The position numbers and the translations under genes are program-made. Shown in pieces: positions 35,600 to 47,062 of a stretch of DNA of 64,000 nucleotides; position 1 is the stretch's first letter, and every line of letters starts with the position of its first letter. The stretch lies in assembly GCA_030765065.1 (NCBI GenBank), contig CM060980.1, positions 59,628,364-59,692,363 on the forward strand. Direction: 5' to 3'. Below the pieces are notes generated by a model that was not told where the DNA came from, searched no databases, and worked only from the letters and a program-made list of their open reading frames with translations. Origin of the DNA: Deroplatys truncata. Taxonomy: Eukaryota > Arthropoda > Insecta > Mantodea > Mantidae.

Positions 35600-36434
35600 A
35601 AAAAATTCTGATGTGTTACACTTACATGACTTTCTCTACTCTTGTACAAACTATTTTTACAAACTCTTATTCTCCATCTATTTCATATTAATCGAGATAA
35701 ACATTTGCAGAAACGATCTTTTGACATGCAGAGAGAATTATATTTTACACATAGGGACCAGTTCCAAAAATATTTGACTATGCTTAAGGCCTACTATGGT
35801 CCCCTTGTTTTGTAATAAATACAGTAGCCTTTAAGCATAAAAATATCTCATAATAGCTGGTTGCTATGTGTAGCACCATTTCTTTGCTACATCTCGAAAA
35901 TGGTTCACTCAACAAAAAAAAATGTATGTGACATAAATTGTGTATTTTAACGCGATCTACATTTTTTGTGTAGTAAAATTTTGTCTATCTCTTATGGTTT
36001 ACCAGTTATGCAAAAGTTGTTCACAATGAAGAATACTTTTGGAGACATTCCCAGAAAATTCGAGATATACATTTCATTTGTCATGAAAATAACTTAAACA
36101 TATAATATTTTGATCAAAATCGTTACAGCCATTTTTGAGAAAATTAAAATTTTCTAAAAATGTTCCATGTAAAGGGTAATCTGTGTTGGGGGGATTTTCT
36201 TGAAAACCTTCGTGTAGAATCTCTGGAAGATAGTGAACCTAAATACCAACTTTGGTGTTTATCTGACTGTTCGTTTCTGACTTATGTTGTTCACAGACAC
36301 ACACACACACACACAGACGGACACACGGACATTTTCCAAAAATGCTTTGTTTGTATTCAGGGGGTCTCAAAACATATATTTGGGTGGAATAAAATACTTC
36401 CCCTACTTACTATAAGTAGTAGAGAAAGTAAAAA
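35600..36434 (+). repeat. Family H (subfamily A), complete
   Basis: Runs from an A-run and attctgatgtgttacact to acttactataagtagtag + agaaagtaaaa. The CA tract is at about 36296-36330. It lacks the cggtgaaatctcggtatcga block near the 3' end that most copies have (about 20 bp deleted after aacatatattt). Confidence 0.9.
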
Positions 36435-36895
36435 TGGCGAAAATATTATAAGTCCTAATAATAGATACTGAAGACAGGTCTGGCTATTATTCTCGTGACT
36501 TGGTTTCGAATCTCGTGCCTACTTGAAATGTGTCTATAAGATGATTCCGGGTTATGATCATGGACTTAATGGACTAAGTCAATTTAAGTCCATATTTTCC
36601 CTGGAGGGAGAATGTGGGCTGAAGTAGAGGCGCCTGACACCTGGTCCAACTTTATATGGACTAACTCCAATACATGCTTACTACACACCACCCGTCTTCA
36701 GCTGGCCCCCAGAGTTTCCTTAGGGCAGCAAGAACCTCACTCAACCAAACGTCCATGTCTTGGGATTGATGCTAATACTCTCCTGCTATAATTCCACCAC
36801 TTTAGGAACAACAAACTGTTCCCCACTACATAATAATGTTCAATGTAATTCATTTCCTCATTTATACTCTTTGAACTGCAAATGGCAAGCAGTTA
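36435..36895. other. Spacer with a possible tRNA-like B box
   Basis: Near 36499-36520, cttggtttcgaatctcgtgcc looks like a decayed B box, but no A box was found upstream. ggacttaatggactaagtc then aatttaagtcc at 36562-36590 contains short direct and inverted copies of GGACTTAA. Otherwise unassigned. Confidence 0.3.
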
Positions 36896-37829
36896 ATAAA
36901 AAATCTGATGTGTTACACTCACATGACTTTCTCTACTCTTGTGCAAACCATTTATACAAACGCTTATTCTCCATCTACTTCATGTTAATCGAGATAAACA
37001 TTTGCAGAGTCTATCATATTGCTAATTTTCTTGCAGATGTAAGGGGAATATATATTTACAAGGGCAATTTGGAAATACAGTAGCCTTTCAGCACATACAT
37101 ATCCCTTAAGAGCTGGTTGCTAGGTGCAACACCATTCCCTTTCCCACAGATTAATACTCTTTGCATATCCAAGACAAAAAAATGAATAACGAATTCCCAT
37201 TTGAGAAAATAAGTATTGAAAAATTTAAGGTAATAACAAGTAATATCTCGAAAATGGTTCACTCAACAAAAAAAATGTATATGACATAAATTGTGTATTT
37301 TAACGCGATCTACATTTTTGTGTAGTAAAATTGTGTCTATCTCTTATGGTTTACCAGTTATGCAAAAGTCGTTCACAATGAAGAATACTTCTGGAGACAT
37401 TCCCAGGAAATTCAAGATACATATTTTATTTGTCATAAAAATATCTTAAACATATGATATTTTAATCAAAATCGTTAGAGCCATTTTTGAAAAAATTAAA
37501 ATTTTTGAAAAATCTTCCATGTAAACGGTAATCTGGGGTGAGGGATTTTCTTGAAAACCTTCGTGTTGCATCTCTGGAAGATACTGAACCTAAATACCAG
37601 TTTGGTGTTTATCCGACTGTTCGTTTCTGAGTTATGCTGTTCACAGACAGACACACACAGACAGACAGACAGTCAGACACACAGACACACATACGGACAT
37701 GTTTCCAAAAATGCTTCTTTGGATTCATGGAGTCTCAAAACATGTATTTCCGGTGAAATCTCGGTATCGAATTTTTGGGTGGAATACAATACTTCCCCTA
37801 CTTACTATACGTAGTAGAGAAAGTAAAAT
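36896..37829 (+). repeat. Family H (subfamily A), complete
   Basis: Runs from aaaaaatctgatgtgttac to tactatacgtagtagagaaa + gtaaaa. The microsatellite is compound, (CAGA)n plus (CA)n, at about 37643-37697. Confidence 0.95.
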
Positions 37830-38646
37830 GAATATTGTAAAAAATAAAGAAAGACTGTAAATAAATAGACCCGCTTTCCCAATGAGAAACTGGGAAAGTT
37901 CATCAAGAAAATATGCAAGATTGAAAACACAGAATTGGGTGATAAAATTTAGAGAAAAAAATAAAATGACCCAAATAAAATAGCTTGTTGCATTCAAATA
38001 GTATTAGATTATAAAACTACAATTTCAAAGGCACTGGAGGCACCAGTACTATTTTTATACATAATATGGAAAGTACCTTACAATCAACAAAAATACTGAA
38101 TTTCATTAAATTCTTATGTCATTTCGTGCGATATATGTTCTTACAAACAGGAAAGGAACAAGCAAGAACTTTCTAGAAAGTTGTATACAGTTTAGGTAGC
38201 GCAATATAACGTTTAAAGCACTTAAATATTACACACAAGCCTGCTAACACATATAAAGCGCAAATGAATTCTGTATTATCAGCAGAAGCGAAAAACAAAT
38301 CAATCATCACCCTTCATGGTATGCCATGTTCAATAGCCAATATCTAAATGAAAAGGAAGGATATAATGCCTATATATGGGTACTGATATCGTCGATGAAA
38401 TATATAATTATAGATATGTAACGCAGCTTGCTCAAGCTACTAAATAAATCCAATAAAGCGCTGTCTAAGGGAATTTCTGTGTGTAATTGAATTCATAAAA
38501 CACACAATATATTTGAGTAAACTCTCGTGTGGAAGATAAACTTTTGTTGTCTAAAATGCAAAAGAATGTTAACTGTTGTTTATGATGTTAACACAGATGA
38601 AAGCAGTGTTATCATCAATCTATCTAGCAAATACCGTTAATGTTTT
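37830..38646. other. No recognised feature
   Basis: A+T-rich spacer; no supported ORF. Confidence 0.3.
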
Positions 38647-38753
38647 ACCTTCTCTACTACGTATAGTACGTAGGGGAAGTATTATATTTCACCCAAAAAT
38701 TCGATACTGAGATTTCGCCGGAAATATATGTTTTGAGACCCCTTGAATCCAAA

Positions 38754-39664
38754 AAAAATCTGATGTGTTACACTCACATGACTTTCTCTACTCTTGTACA
38801 ATCTATTTTTACAAACGCCTATTCTCCATATGCTTTATGTTAATCGAGATATCGAGATGTCAATCTTATTGCTAATTTTCTTGTAGATGCAAGGGGAATA
38901 TGGTAGCTTTTAAGCGATGGTCAAATATTTTAACGCTGGTTGCTATGTGTCGAATTCCATTCTCTTTGCAAGTCCAGGACATAAAAAAATGAATAACGAA
39001 TTTGAGAAAAAGTATAAGTATTGGAAAATTTAAGGGAATAACAAGCAATATCTCGAAAACGGTTCACTCAACAAAAGAAATGTATATAACATAAGTTGTG
39101 TATTTTAACGAGATCAACATTTTTTGTGTAGTAAAATTTTGTCTATCTCTTATGGTTTACCAGTTATGCAAAAGTCGTTCACAATGAAGAATACTTTTGG
39201 AGACATTCCCAGAAAATTCGAGATATACATTTCATTTCTCATGGCATTATCTTAAACATATGATATTTTAAACAAAATCGTTAGAGCCATTTTTGAGAAA
39301 ATTAAAATTTTCGAAAAATGTTCCATGTAAAGGGTAGTCTGGGGTGGGGGGATTTTCTTGAAAACCTTCGTGTCGCATCTCTGGAAGATACTGAACCTAA
39401 ATACCAAGTTTGGTGTTTATCCGACTGTTCGTTTTTGAGTTATGCTGTTCACACACACACAGACACACACACACACAGACACACACACACACAGACACAC
39501 ACACACACACAGACACACAGACACACACACGGACATGTTTCCAAAAATGCTTTTTTTGGATTCAGGAGGTCTCAAAACATGTATTTCCGGTGAAATCTCG
39601 GTATCGAATTTTTGGGTGGAATGCAATACTTCCCCTACTTACTATACGTAGTAGAGAAAGTAAA
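38754..39664 (+). repeat. Family H (subfamily A) reference copy, nested insertion
   Basis: Best copy to define the family. The 5' end is an A-run then TCTGATGTGTTACACTCACA. The motif actttctctac lies about 23 nt in, and its inverse complement GTAGAGAAAGT is at the 3' tip. The 3' hairpin is CTACTTACTATACGTAGTAG (7-bp stem with one bulged T), ending 8-9 nt before the tip. A CA/CAGA tract lies at 39450-39530. No Rep or helicase coding is present, so it depends on an autonomous partner. Inverted motif, hairpin, microsatellite and homopolymer target are features of Helentron/HINE (DINE-1-like) elements. Confidence 0.85.
39450..39530. repeat. Compound CA/CAGA microsatellite
   Basis: CACACACAGACACACA-type units in the family H reference copy, expanded relative to most siblings. 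Confidence 0.9.
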
Positions 39665-40405
39665 AAAGCGTTTTTGGAAACATGTCTGTATGTGTGTCTG
39701 TGAACAGCATAACTCAGAAACGAACACTCGGATAAACACCAAACTTGGTATTTAGGTTCAGTATCTTCCAGAGATGCGACACGAAGGTTTTCAAGAAAAT
39801 TCCCCCACCCCAGATTACCCTTTACATGGAACATTTTTCAAAAATTTTAATTTTCTCAAAAATGGTTCTAACGATTTTGATTAAAATATCATATGTTTAG
39901 GATATTTTCATGACAAATGAAGTGTATATCTCGAATTTTATGGGAATGTCTCCAAAAGCATTATTCATTGTGAACGACTTTTGCATAACTGGTAAACCAT
40001 AAGAGATAGACAGAATTGTACTACACAACAGATGTAGATCGCGTTAAAATACACAATTTATGTCATATACATTTGTTTTGTTGAGTGAGCCATTTTCGAG
40101 ATATTGCTTGTTATTCCCTTAAACTTTCCAATACTTATACTTTTTCTCAAATGGAAATTCGTTATTCAGTTTTTTGTCCTGGTAATGTAAAGAGAATGGA
40201 ATACTCCAGATAGCAACCAGCTCTTAAAATACTTGACTTTCGCTTAAAGCCTAGCAATTCCCCTTGCAATTACAAGTAAATTAGCAATAAGATTAACATC
40301 TCGATATCCCGATTAACATGAAGCATATGAAGAATAAGCGTTTTTAAAAATAGTTTGTACAAGAATAGAGAAAGTCATATGAGTGTAACACATCAGATTT
40401 TTTTT

Positions 40406-42259
40406 AGTTAAGTAAAATATCTTGTTTATGTACGTTACGACATATTACTGGAATATTTTAAATACAATTTTTCTTAATTTCCTGATGTTTTGCATGCTAT
40501 GTATAATGTTTATAGTCAATCCCTTAATTGTACTAAATGTGACGTAAGCAACACTAGTCCTTATGTATTTGAAAACTAAATTGTGTATTAATTAGAGGAT
40601 CAGAATTAAGCTTCGACTATTTACATTATAAAAAGCGTTTTTGTAGCTTTAAATATTGTTTTTGTTATTCGTAGATCCTTTTTATTCCTCCAAATCATTT
40701 TGGATTACAATATTGTATAATATGTTTATACACTACAAAGATTAGACCTATAGTTATTTATGCAATAAAAGTTTCATTCTGTCAAAATGTCACAAGTGAA
40801 TTTCCTACGATTGGTATAAGTAAGATTATACAGCTTTTGTGCAATTCCAGCATTATAAATGTAATAATTATATACACGAATTAGCTATGTTACTGGCTAT
40901 ATTACTATTTCCAAAGCAGTTGTTTATTAATCAGTGTCAATCTGAAAACCTATCAGAGTAAATTAATTTATAGGCTGTACCTTTAGTTTGCAGCAGTGAC
41001 ATTGATTCTGTAAAGGACATCGATATTGTAAATAAAGAGTTGTGCATTATTAAATCGGCATGAGCGTTTGAATATTTCATCGTTTTTATTTCCAGTCCAA
41101 ATTAGAAGGCATCAAAACTCTGTGTTACGGAGGAAGAATAAATTAGAATGTAACTATGCATGTATGGATAGATTATTTTCAATACATTTATCAAGATACT
41201 TTTTCTAGGCAATCTTTATGGCATGACATACCAACATGAACCAGTTAAATACGATTTTCACTATCATAAAGGTCTGTTTATAGTACAAGGATTACAGGAA
41301 TAACTTTCTATATATGGATCTACTTTATAGTTGATGCTGTACACATAGCGCATTTCGACTTCACACTGATAGGTTTTAAATAAATATTTGCCCTCTAATG
41401 TCAACAGAATGAAATAAAATGAGGAATTGAGTACTCCCCAGGTGAGGATTATAAATAAAAGCCTTCTGTTGTTATCCGGACGAGGGAAGTTGGGAGTAAA
41501 ATTGACATGAGCTTTCGCGACGGAGCCCACACACAGAAAATGAAATAAGAGGTAACGCTGCGAGGTTCACACGACATTACGTCTCATGACCAGTCTACTT
41601 GTTATCGGATGGATGGATGGATGGATGGAAGGGGTGTGCTAAGCCCGCAGTTCCACCCTCCTCCTCTTCACACGCCTCGGAAAGCATTGTGTCCTTTTTT
41701 TTTGAAAATCCTGGACGAAATATGAGGGCTCATCAGTATGACATGGATGTGTACTCTCTCTGGCGAGCCCGATGTACCTAGGAACCGCTGTTTTCTGTCG
41801 GCGTACCAGCTACAAAGCCGAGCCGTATGGTGCACATACGAGAATTTTCTCTATATATTAGTTAATGCAATATTTCTGTTTATGTGGGGGTACAGACACC
41901 GTGTCTTCCCTCGCAAAACCGCGGGGTGTTCGTCTAACCCTACCGGAACCACCTGCCTAATCGCACACCTCAACTCATACCTACCTACTTTCCTCTCTGT
42001 AACAAAATTAAGCATATGCATATGAAACATATGCTAGTTACTCTTACAACTCTGCAGCAATCCCTGCAGTCTGCAAAGAATTTTAATGACTTCATCATTC
42101 TTTGCATATTCTACTAAACGTATTTCTTATAACATTGCACCGCTGACATGTATTCTTCCGCGTTCCCTTTGCTTTCTCTTTCACCTGATTGGCTAATGTA
42201 CACCTTTGATTGGTAATGTATAACAAACAAGCCCTGTACAATGCAGGTAAGAGAATAAA
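40406..42259. other. Unassigned region
   Basis: A+T-rich to about 41550, then GC-richer (41600-42000) with a (GGAT)5 microsatellite at 41608-41629. ORFs here (41264-41530 -, 41599-41781 +, 41738-42025 +) are short, with no recognised domains. CCAAT-type strings (ctgattggctaatg, tttgattggtaatg) at 42186-42220 precede a gagaataaaag string. Confidence 0.3.
41608..41629. repeat. (GGAT)n microsatellite
   Basis: Five tandem GGAT units. Confidence 0.9.
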
Positions 42260-42745
42260 AGCCATAAATACAATTGCTATGATAGATGTGCATGGAATCG
42301 TGGTTTATATTGATAGGGAAATAATAAGCCGCCTTTAGCTCGTCCAGTTTCCACCCCTTACCTGGTATTAGCACTCTTCTTAATGTATCTCACTCCTTTC
42401 TTTTCGTTTACTCCTGAGCTGAAACCCACCCATGTTTATACGTTAATATTAGAGTGACAAAGTTTTGACATAAACCAATAGGAGACTGATTCATCCAGGG
42501 GCTGCTGAGGGCTGTCGTTGCGAAGCACGCCTTCCAACCACTCAGCAAGGCTGATCTTTGTTCATAGGCTAATGTGTGTGTGTTGGATTTGAATTAAAAC
42601 CAATAAGACAACTAGGGTTGGCATTGAACACAGATGATAAATAGATTCTGCCAATATTAAATAAAGAAAAACACTACATTCGGTGCTCAAAATGCATGAA
42701 ATGGGCACATATAGCTTGTGCTGACTCTCCAAGTGTGAGATATAT
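42260..42745. repeat. Family P repeat, copy 2
   Basis: Second member of the pair with 34060-34580, in the same orientation. It ends with attaaataaagaaaaacact and a diverged gaaatgggcac segment. Short indels separate the copies, so the duplication is old. Confidence 0.6.
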
Positions 42746-43092
42746 TTGTAATAGGGTCCGTTAAAGATGCTAAATATGTCAAATATCTGTATACTTGGTT
42801 TGTATATAATGGGCATAAGTTAGGAACCTCCCCAAATTAGGAACCTCTTTTCAAAAGAGCCGGTTTTGCAACATTGTTTGTTTTTCGCAATATCTAATGT
42901 AAATGTATAACAAGAAAGAAACCGAACACGCATCATCATTCTAAAGTGTTAGTGAAGCATATTTAGTGTTAGTGTTAATATAATTTGTTTTAACTTTCCT
43001 GTATAACATCCTAAAAATAAAGTCTCCATATTAGCCTCTTTGCTCTGCTATGTAGCTACTATGTTGGAATTTGGAGCGCAATCTTAATATGC
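42746..43092. other. No recognised feature
   Basis: A+T-rich spacer; a tandem-like aggaacctcc/aggaacctct near 42820-42845. Confidence 0.3.
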
Positions 43093-43290
43093 AGCCGGCC
43101 CACGTAGCCGTGGTCGCTGGAGCCTATAGCTTCGGCGCTCTGCCAAGCAAGGATCGCGAATGCGAGTCACGCCATGGACATGGGTGTTTGTGTCATACGT
43201 CTATGTGTTGCGTATGTGTGACGGCAACTGCGGGTATATCGCGGTAAAATAAACCACAGACAACATAGTAATAATGAGGCACGGATAAAA
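43093..43290 (+). repeat. S2 SINE, copy 2
   Basis: Head AGCCGGCCCACGTAGCCGTG with the same cttcggcgctc loop as copy 1. The B box is mutated (GCGAGTCACGCC). It ends in an A-rich tail (gaaagaaaaaaaa), after which a family H copy begins within about 10 bp. Confidence 0.8.
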
Positions 43291-43314
43291 CAAGAAAGAA
43301 AAAAAAAACGAAAG

Positions 43315-44147
43315 AAATCTGATATGATACATTTATATGGCATTCTCTACCCTCTATCGTTTGTTAGTGGGCATACAAACTACTCTTAGAAATCTTATTT
43401 ATCTATCAACTATATTTTAATCCAAATAAGGTTTTGCAAAAAGAGCTACATTACATATTTCTTTATATATATACAAAGGAAACGCGACAGTCAATGTTTA
43501 AGAACTGGATCGTATACGCTGGCCTAAAAATTCCCTAATGCTTCCATGCAATCTGAGAAACAACTGAATGTTGATAGTGCTTTAAGAGAATAACCAAGAA
43601 ATGTACAGTTCTAACCTTTAATAACCGATAAATGGCTTGAGCCACAAAAAAGGTTATTGGAAATAAATTGCGTAGTTTCGTGTAGTACTTTTTCGTCTAC
43701 CGCTTAACGTTTACCAGTTAAAAAAGGATTATACAAAATTCCTATCGAATGGAACGGACTTCATTGGCTATTCCCAGAAAATTTAAGATATTATGTAAAT
43801 ATCTTTCATATATGGTATTTTTATCAAAATCGTTAGGGCCATTTTTTTAGAAAACCAAAAATTCCGAAACATGTTCCATTCAAACGGTAGTTCGGGGTGG
43901 GTGGTGTTTTTTAAAATCTTATGTCGCATATTTAGAAGAGACTGAACCTAAATACTAAGTTTGGTATTTACCAGATATTTCGTTTTTGAGTTATGCTATT
44001 TACAGACACATACACACACGCACACGGACCTTTTTCTACTGAAGGGCCTTCAAAGCATATACTTCCGGCGAAATATCGGTATTGAATTTTTGGGTGGAAT
44101 GTAATAGCTTCTCTACCTACTATGTAGCACGTGGTAGAAAAGGTAAT
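43315..44147 (+). repeat. Family H (subfamily B), complete
   Basis: Runs from aaatctgatatgatacattt and attctctaccctctatcg to acctactatgtagcacgtgg + tagaaaaggtaa. A good subfamily B reference: the 3' hairpin arms are CTACC/GGTAG. Confidence 0.9.
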
Positions 44148-44438
44148 AACGCAAAATTGGATTCTGAATATGTATACACGGTGTTCCCGAATCCCCGTCC
44201 ACTTCTTGAAGCAATATTTCGTTGTTGTGCATCGAGCGCCGGTAGTGTTGATTGAATACTGCAGTGGTTTCAAGGATAGTACAAAGTTTAATGTCACGAG
44301 TTGTAGCTCTATACATACCTACATGTATGGGTAAAGTACAGTATGTATTGCAGATATAAAACTCTACACACGGGAGCAGGATTCGAACTCGGTCGTATCT
44401 AATAGGTAATCTTCAAATGTTTCATTCATGTCGGACGA

Positions 44439-44481
<43 letters not shown>

Positions 44482-46071
44482 CTGTCATGCATTATGGTAT
44501 ATTACCTTAGCATCCATATCATAAAGATTATAATACTCTTCGAAGCATACCATTAACAATACCCAAACAGCATGTCGGTTGGTTCGATGTCACAATCAAA
44601 GTTATATGTTGTACACCAAAAACACTTGCCTCGTACGCGGTGATAGTATTAGCAATACCAGAATACTTTCAATAAAATAACTAAAACAGAATTAATCAAT
44701 ACTATGAAGTGTAATACTAAAACAGTAGATATATTTACCACTCCTACTGTTGTAATTTGGGTTGCCTACGTGAACAGAGTGGACGCGCGTGAGGTGAAAA
44801 CCAAAAAGCAAATGAATATATTAAATACATTTGGAAGGTTTTCTATGCTGGCACCTTGGGAACTATATGGGTACTATGCAGCTTAAAATTAAATCTCTGC
44901 TTTCTAGGACAACTAAAGAGAATATTCCTTTAAATGTTATAATGACTTGGAACTACAGAAACATAATTTGCAGGTACATTCCATAGCCGAAAAAATCAGT
45001 TTGATGAAAATGTGCTAAAATTAGGAATCTTTTATTATTATTAATATTTGAAAGGCAAAAAGTTGTTAGTCCTGCCTAGATGTAAACCTCTGCAGGTGAT
45101 ATGATATGCGCAGCAAGAAATATTAGCTTCTAGCTGATGATACTCCTGTAGTAAGAGTAAAGTCAAGCAAAGGTGGAACTAAATGCAATCGAAGGTTAAA
45201 TACCGTCCTTATGTTAATAACATAAAGGAAACACCGCCCTTTTTTACTGAAAGGAACGCGTATGTAAGACTTATTCTCGTATTACTTGTTTCATAGAAAA
45301 CAAGCGATAATAGAATGCAGAAGCAGCCCATTTAACAGAGCTTGCTTATGTCGGAACTAGACTAAGTTGAACAGCAATGCAGATAATTCTTCCTTTCTTG
45401 AGTACCGCAAATAAGCAACCTGTATGAAACTACTTGCATTCTCTGTCAAGAATGAAGGCGGTAAATGACAGTTGCCGCACAAGGGAGTGATTATAGGCAT
45501 AAAGAGCACATTATCTTATCGTTAAACGTGAAGGCGCTATGTAATACGTATCTTACCTTATTCTCTTTCAGCTAGAATCCGAAGGTCTATTTGCGGCTCG
45601 CACTATCAAATTTCACGATTAAAAAGCAAGTAAATGCATAAGAATACACTCTGAAACAGACTGTCCCTGGCTGGTTGGCTGGGAAGTACGTGACTATGGC
45701 GTCGCAGATATTTTGCTACTGCGCTACCTGCTTCGTTCGTGATGGAGACTATTGTACAGTACACTATTCAATTGGAAATCGAGAAGGTTGTCGTTCTGAG
45801 GCGAAGTGGTGGAGGGTGTTCAAATATCTCGAGAATTGCCTTTTCTCTAACCCAGAAGTAGAGTGAAATATCACGATGCGCTGTGCCAGTGTATTTGCTG
45901 TCTACATGTTTGTATCGCATTTGATTGCATGTTTTACTCCATCAAACTAAAAGTGACAGGTCTTTTGAGCAGTTAAATTTGTTCAGTCTCTTCTAGTGAG
46001 CACGCTGTTCACAAAAGTTAACCTCTGTAATACAGTCACAGACAATGATTTGGGTTACACCACCGTGCTTG
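44148..46071. other. Unassigned region
   Basis: Contains an (ATT)n microsatellite at 44441-44480 and a tRNA B-box-like string on the minus strand near 44370 (gagttcgaatcctgctcc) without a clear A box. ORFs at 44704-44886 and 45675-45866 have no recognised motifs. Confidence 0.35.
44441..44480. repeat. (ATT)n microsatellite
   Basis: About 13 tandem ATT units. Confidence 0.95.
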
Positions 46072-46142
46072 GCGTGGAGCAGTGGTTAAACTACTTAATT
46101 TCTGTACAAGCAGCTTGAGTTCGATTCTCCGGTTAGCTTGTG
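46072..46142 (+). repeat. tRNA-like SINE head fragment
   Basis: gcgtggagcagtggttaaac (A-box-like) and cttgagttcgattctccgg (B box) lie about 35 bp apart. The acceptor ends do not pair, so it is a SINE or tRNA relic, not a tRNA gene. Confidence 0.5.
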
Positions 46143-46407
46143 TCCTTTATTTTTACAAATCGTTTTACTGTTATATAGTTAAATAATATTGCTTGTCTTA
46201 CTTAATTTTATTTACAAATATAATTACGATAAGGGTGAAATTTGTGGTTATAAAATTAAATTGACTGAGTATGAAATCTTCCGACCTATTAACTGTCATG
46301 GTTGTCATTTACCGGTATGACGGACTATGGAAAATGTATGAAAAATGAAGAAAACCTGTTATATTTTTACTCACGTATTTAAACTGAAAGAGAAAAACAA
46401 AAGTTGA

Positions 46408-46476
46408 GTAGCTTCACGGAGATTTGAACTTTTAATCTCAGGAACTATAAGCTAACTCTCTACTACTCAGCTAAGA
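46408..46476 (-). repeat. tRNA-like SINE head fragment
   Basis: On the minus strand, cttagctgagtagtagagag (A box) and aagttcaaatctccgtg (B box). No paired acceptor stem. Confidence 0.5.
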
Positions 46477-46699
46477 GCGATGCAGTAAGGGTGGCATTGT
46501 AACGAGCTTCAGTCCTACTCTACTCGAGAACCATAGATCAATAAAGTGTGTTTAGATTACAAGTATTCAGTGTTGAAACACTCTGAAACATCTGCGTGCT
46601 TGAACTTGAAATACCGTACACAAATTATTTTTTTGGAAGACTTTTGTGATTATAGTTGTGTTCCCCATTATAACTACTACAATAATATACCAGCCTTGT

Positions 46700-46770
46700 G
46701 AACAGCCTAGCTGATCCGAGCGCACACGGAAGTACCCGATTCGAACTTGATCTTTCAGGCGCCGGCCAGC
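46700..46770 (-). repeat. Possible tRNA-like fragment
   Basis: Minus-strand tcaagttcgaatcgggtac resembles a B box, with the GC-rich ggccggcgcctgaaa beside it on its 5' side. No A box is convincing. Confidence 0.3.
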
Positions 46771-47062
46771 TTTAAATTGACAGTGTGCAAGTATATAAAA
46801 GTTATGAAGCAGTACACAAAGTTCAATAATTTTCACAATCTGTAAAATAAGAGAACATTCAACGTCAATAGCGTAACATTTTGCAATTACAATGTCAGAT
46901 TTAATGAATTATTTCATTGTTTGCCTATATTTACAAGGCTGTTGCTATAAAACGTTGTACGTTTACATATACGATGTTGCTAACATTGAATTATTATTGA
47001 ATGCTAACGTTATGGATTCTTTCATGGTCTTTCTGTTTTGACTGATAATTTTAGTCTCTTTA

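Larger units (their letters stand above)
38647..40405 (-). repeat. Family H (subfamily A), host of a nested copy
   Basis: The 3' end segment is 38647-38753 (ccttctctactacgtatagt to gaatccaaaaaa). The element resumes at 39665 with agcgtttttggaaacatgtc and finishes at about 40405 (agagaaagtcatatgagtgt, aacacatcag, T-run). In uninterrupted copies gaatcc-A-run-gcatttttgg is continuous. Confidence 0.95.

Noticed and set aside
38647..40405. Single complex inverted-repeat transposon
   Set aside because: The inverted arms are explained better as one family H element inserted in another, because the outer halves rejoin into one normal copy.
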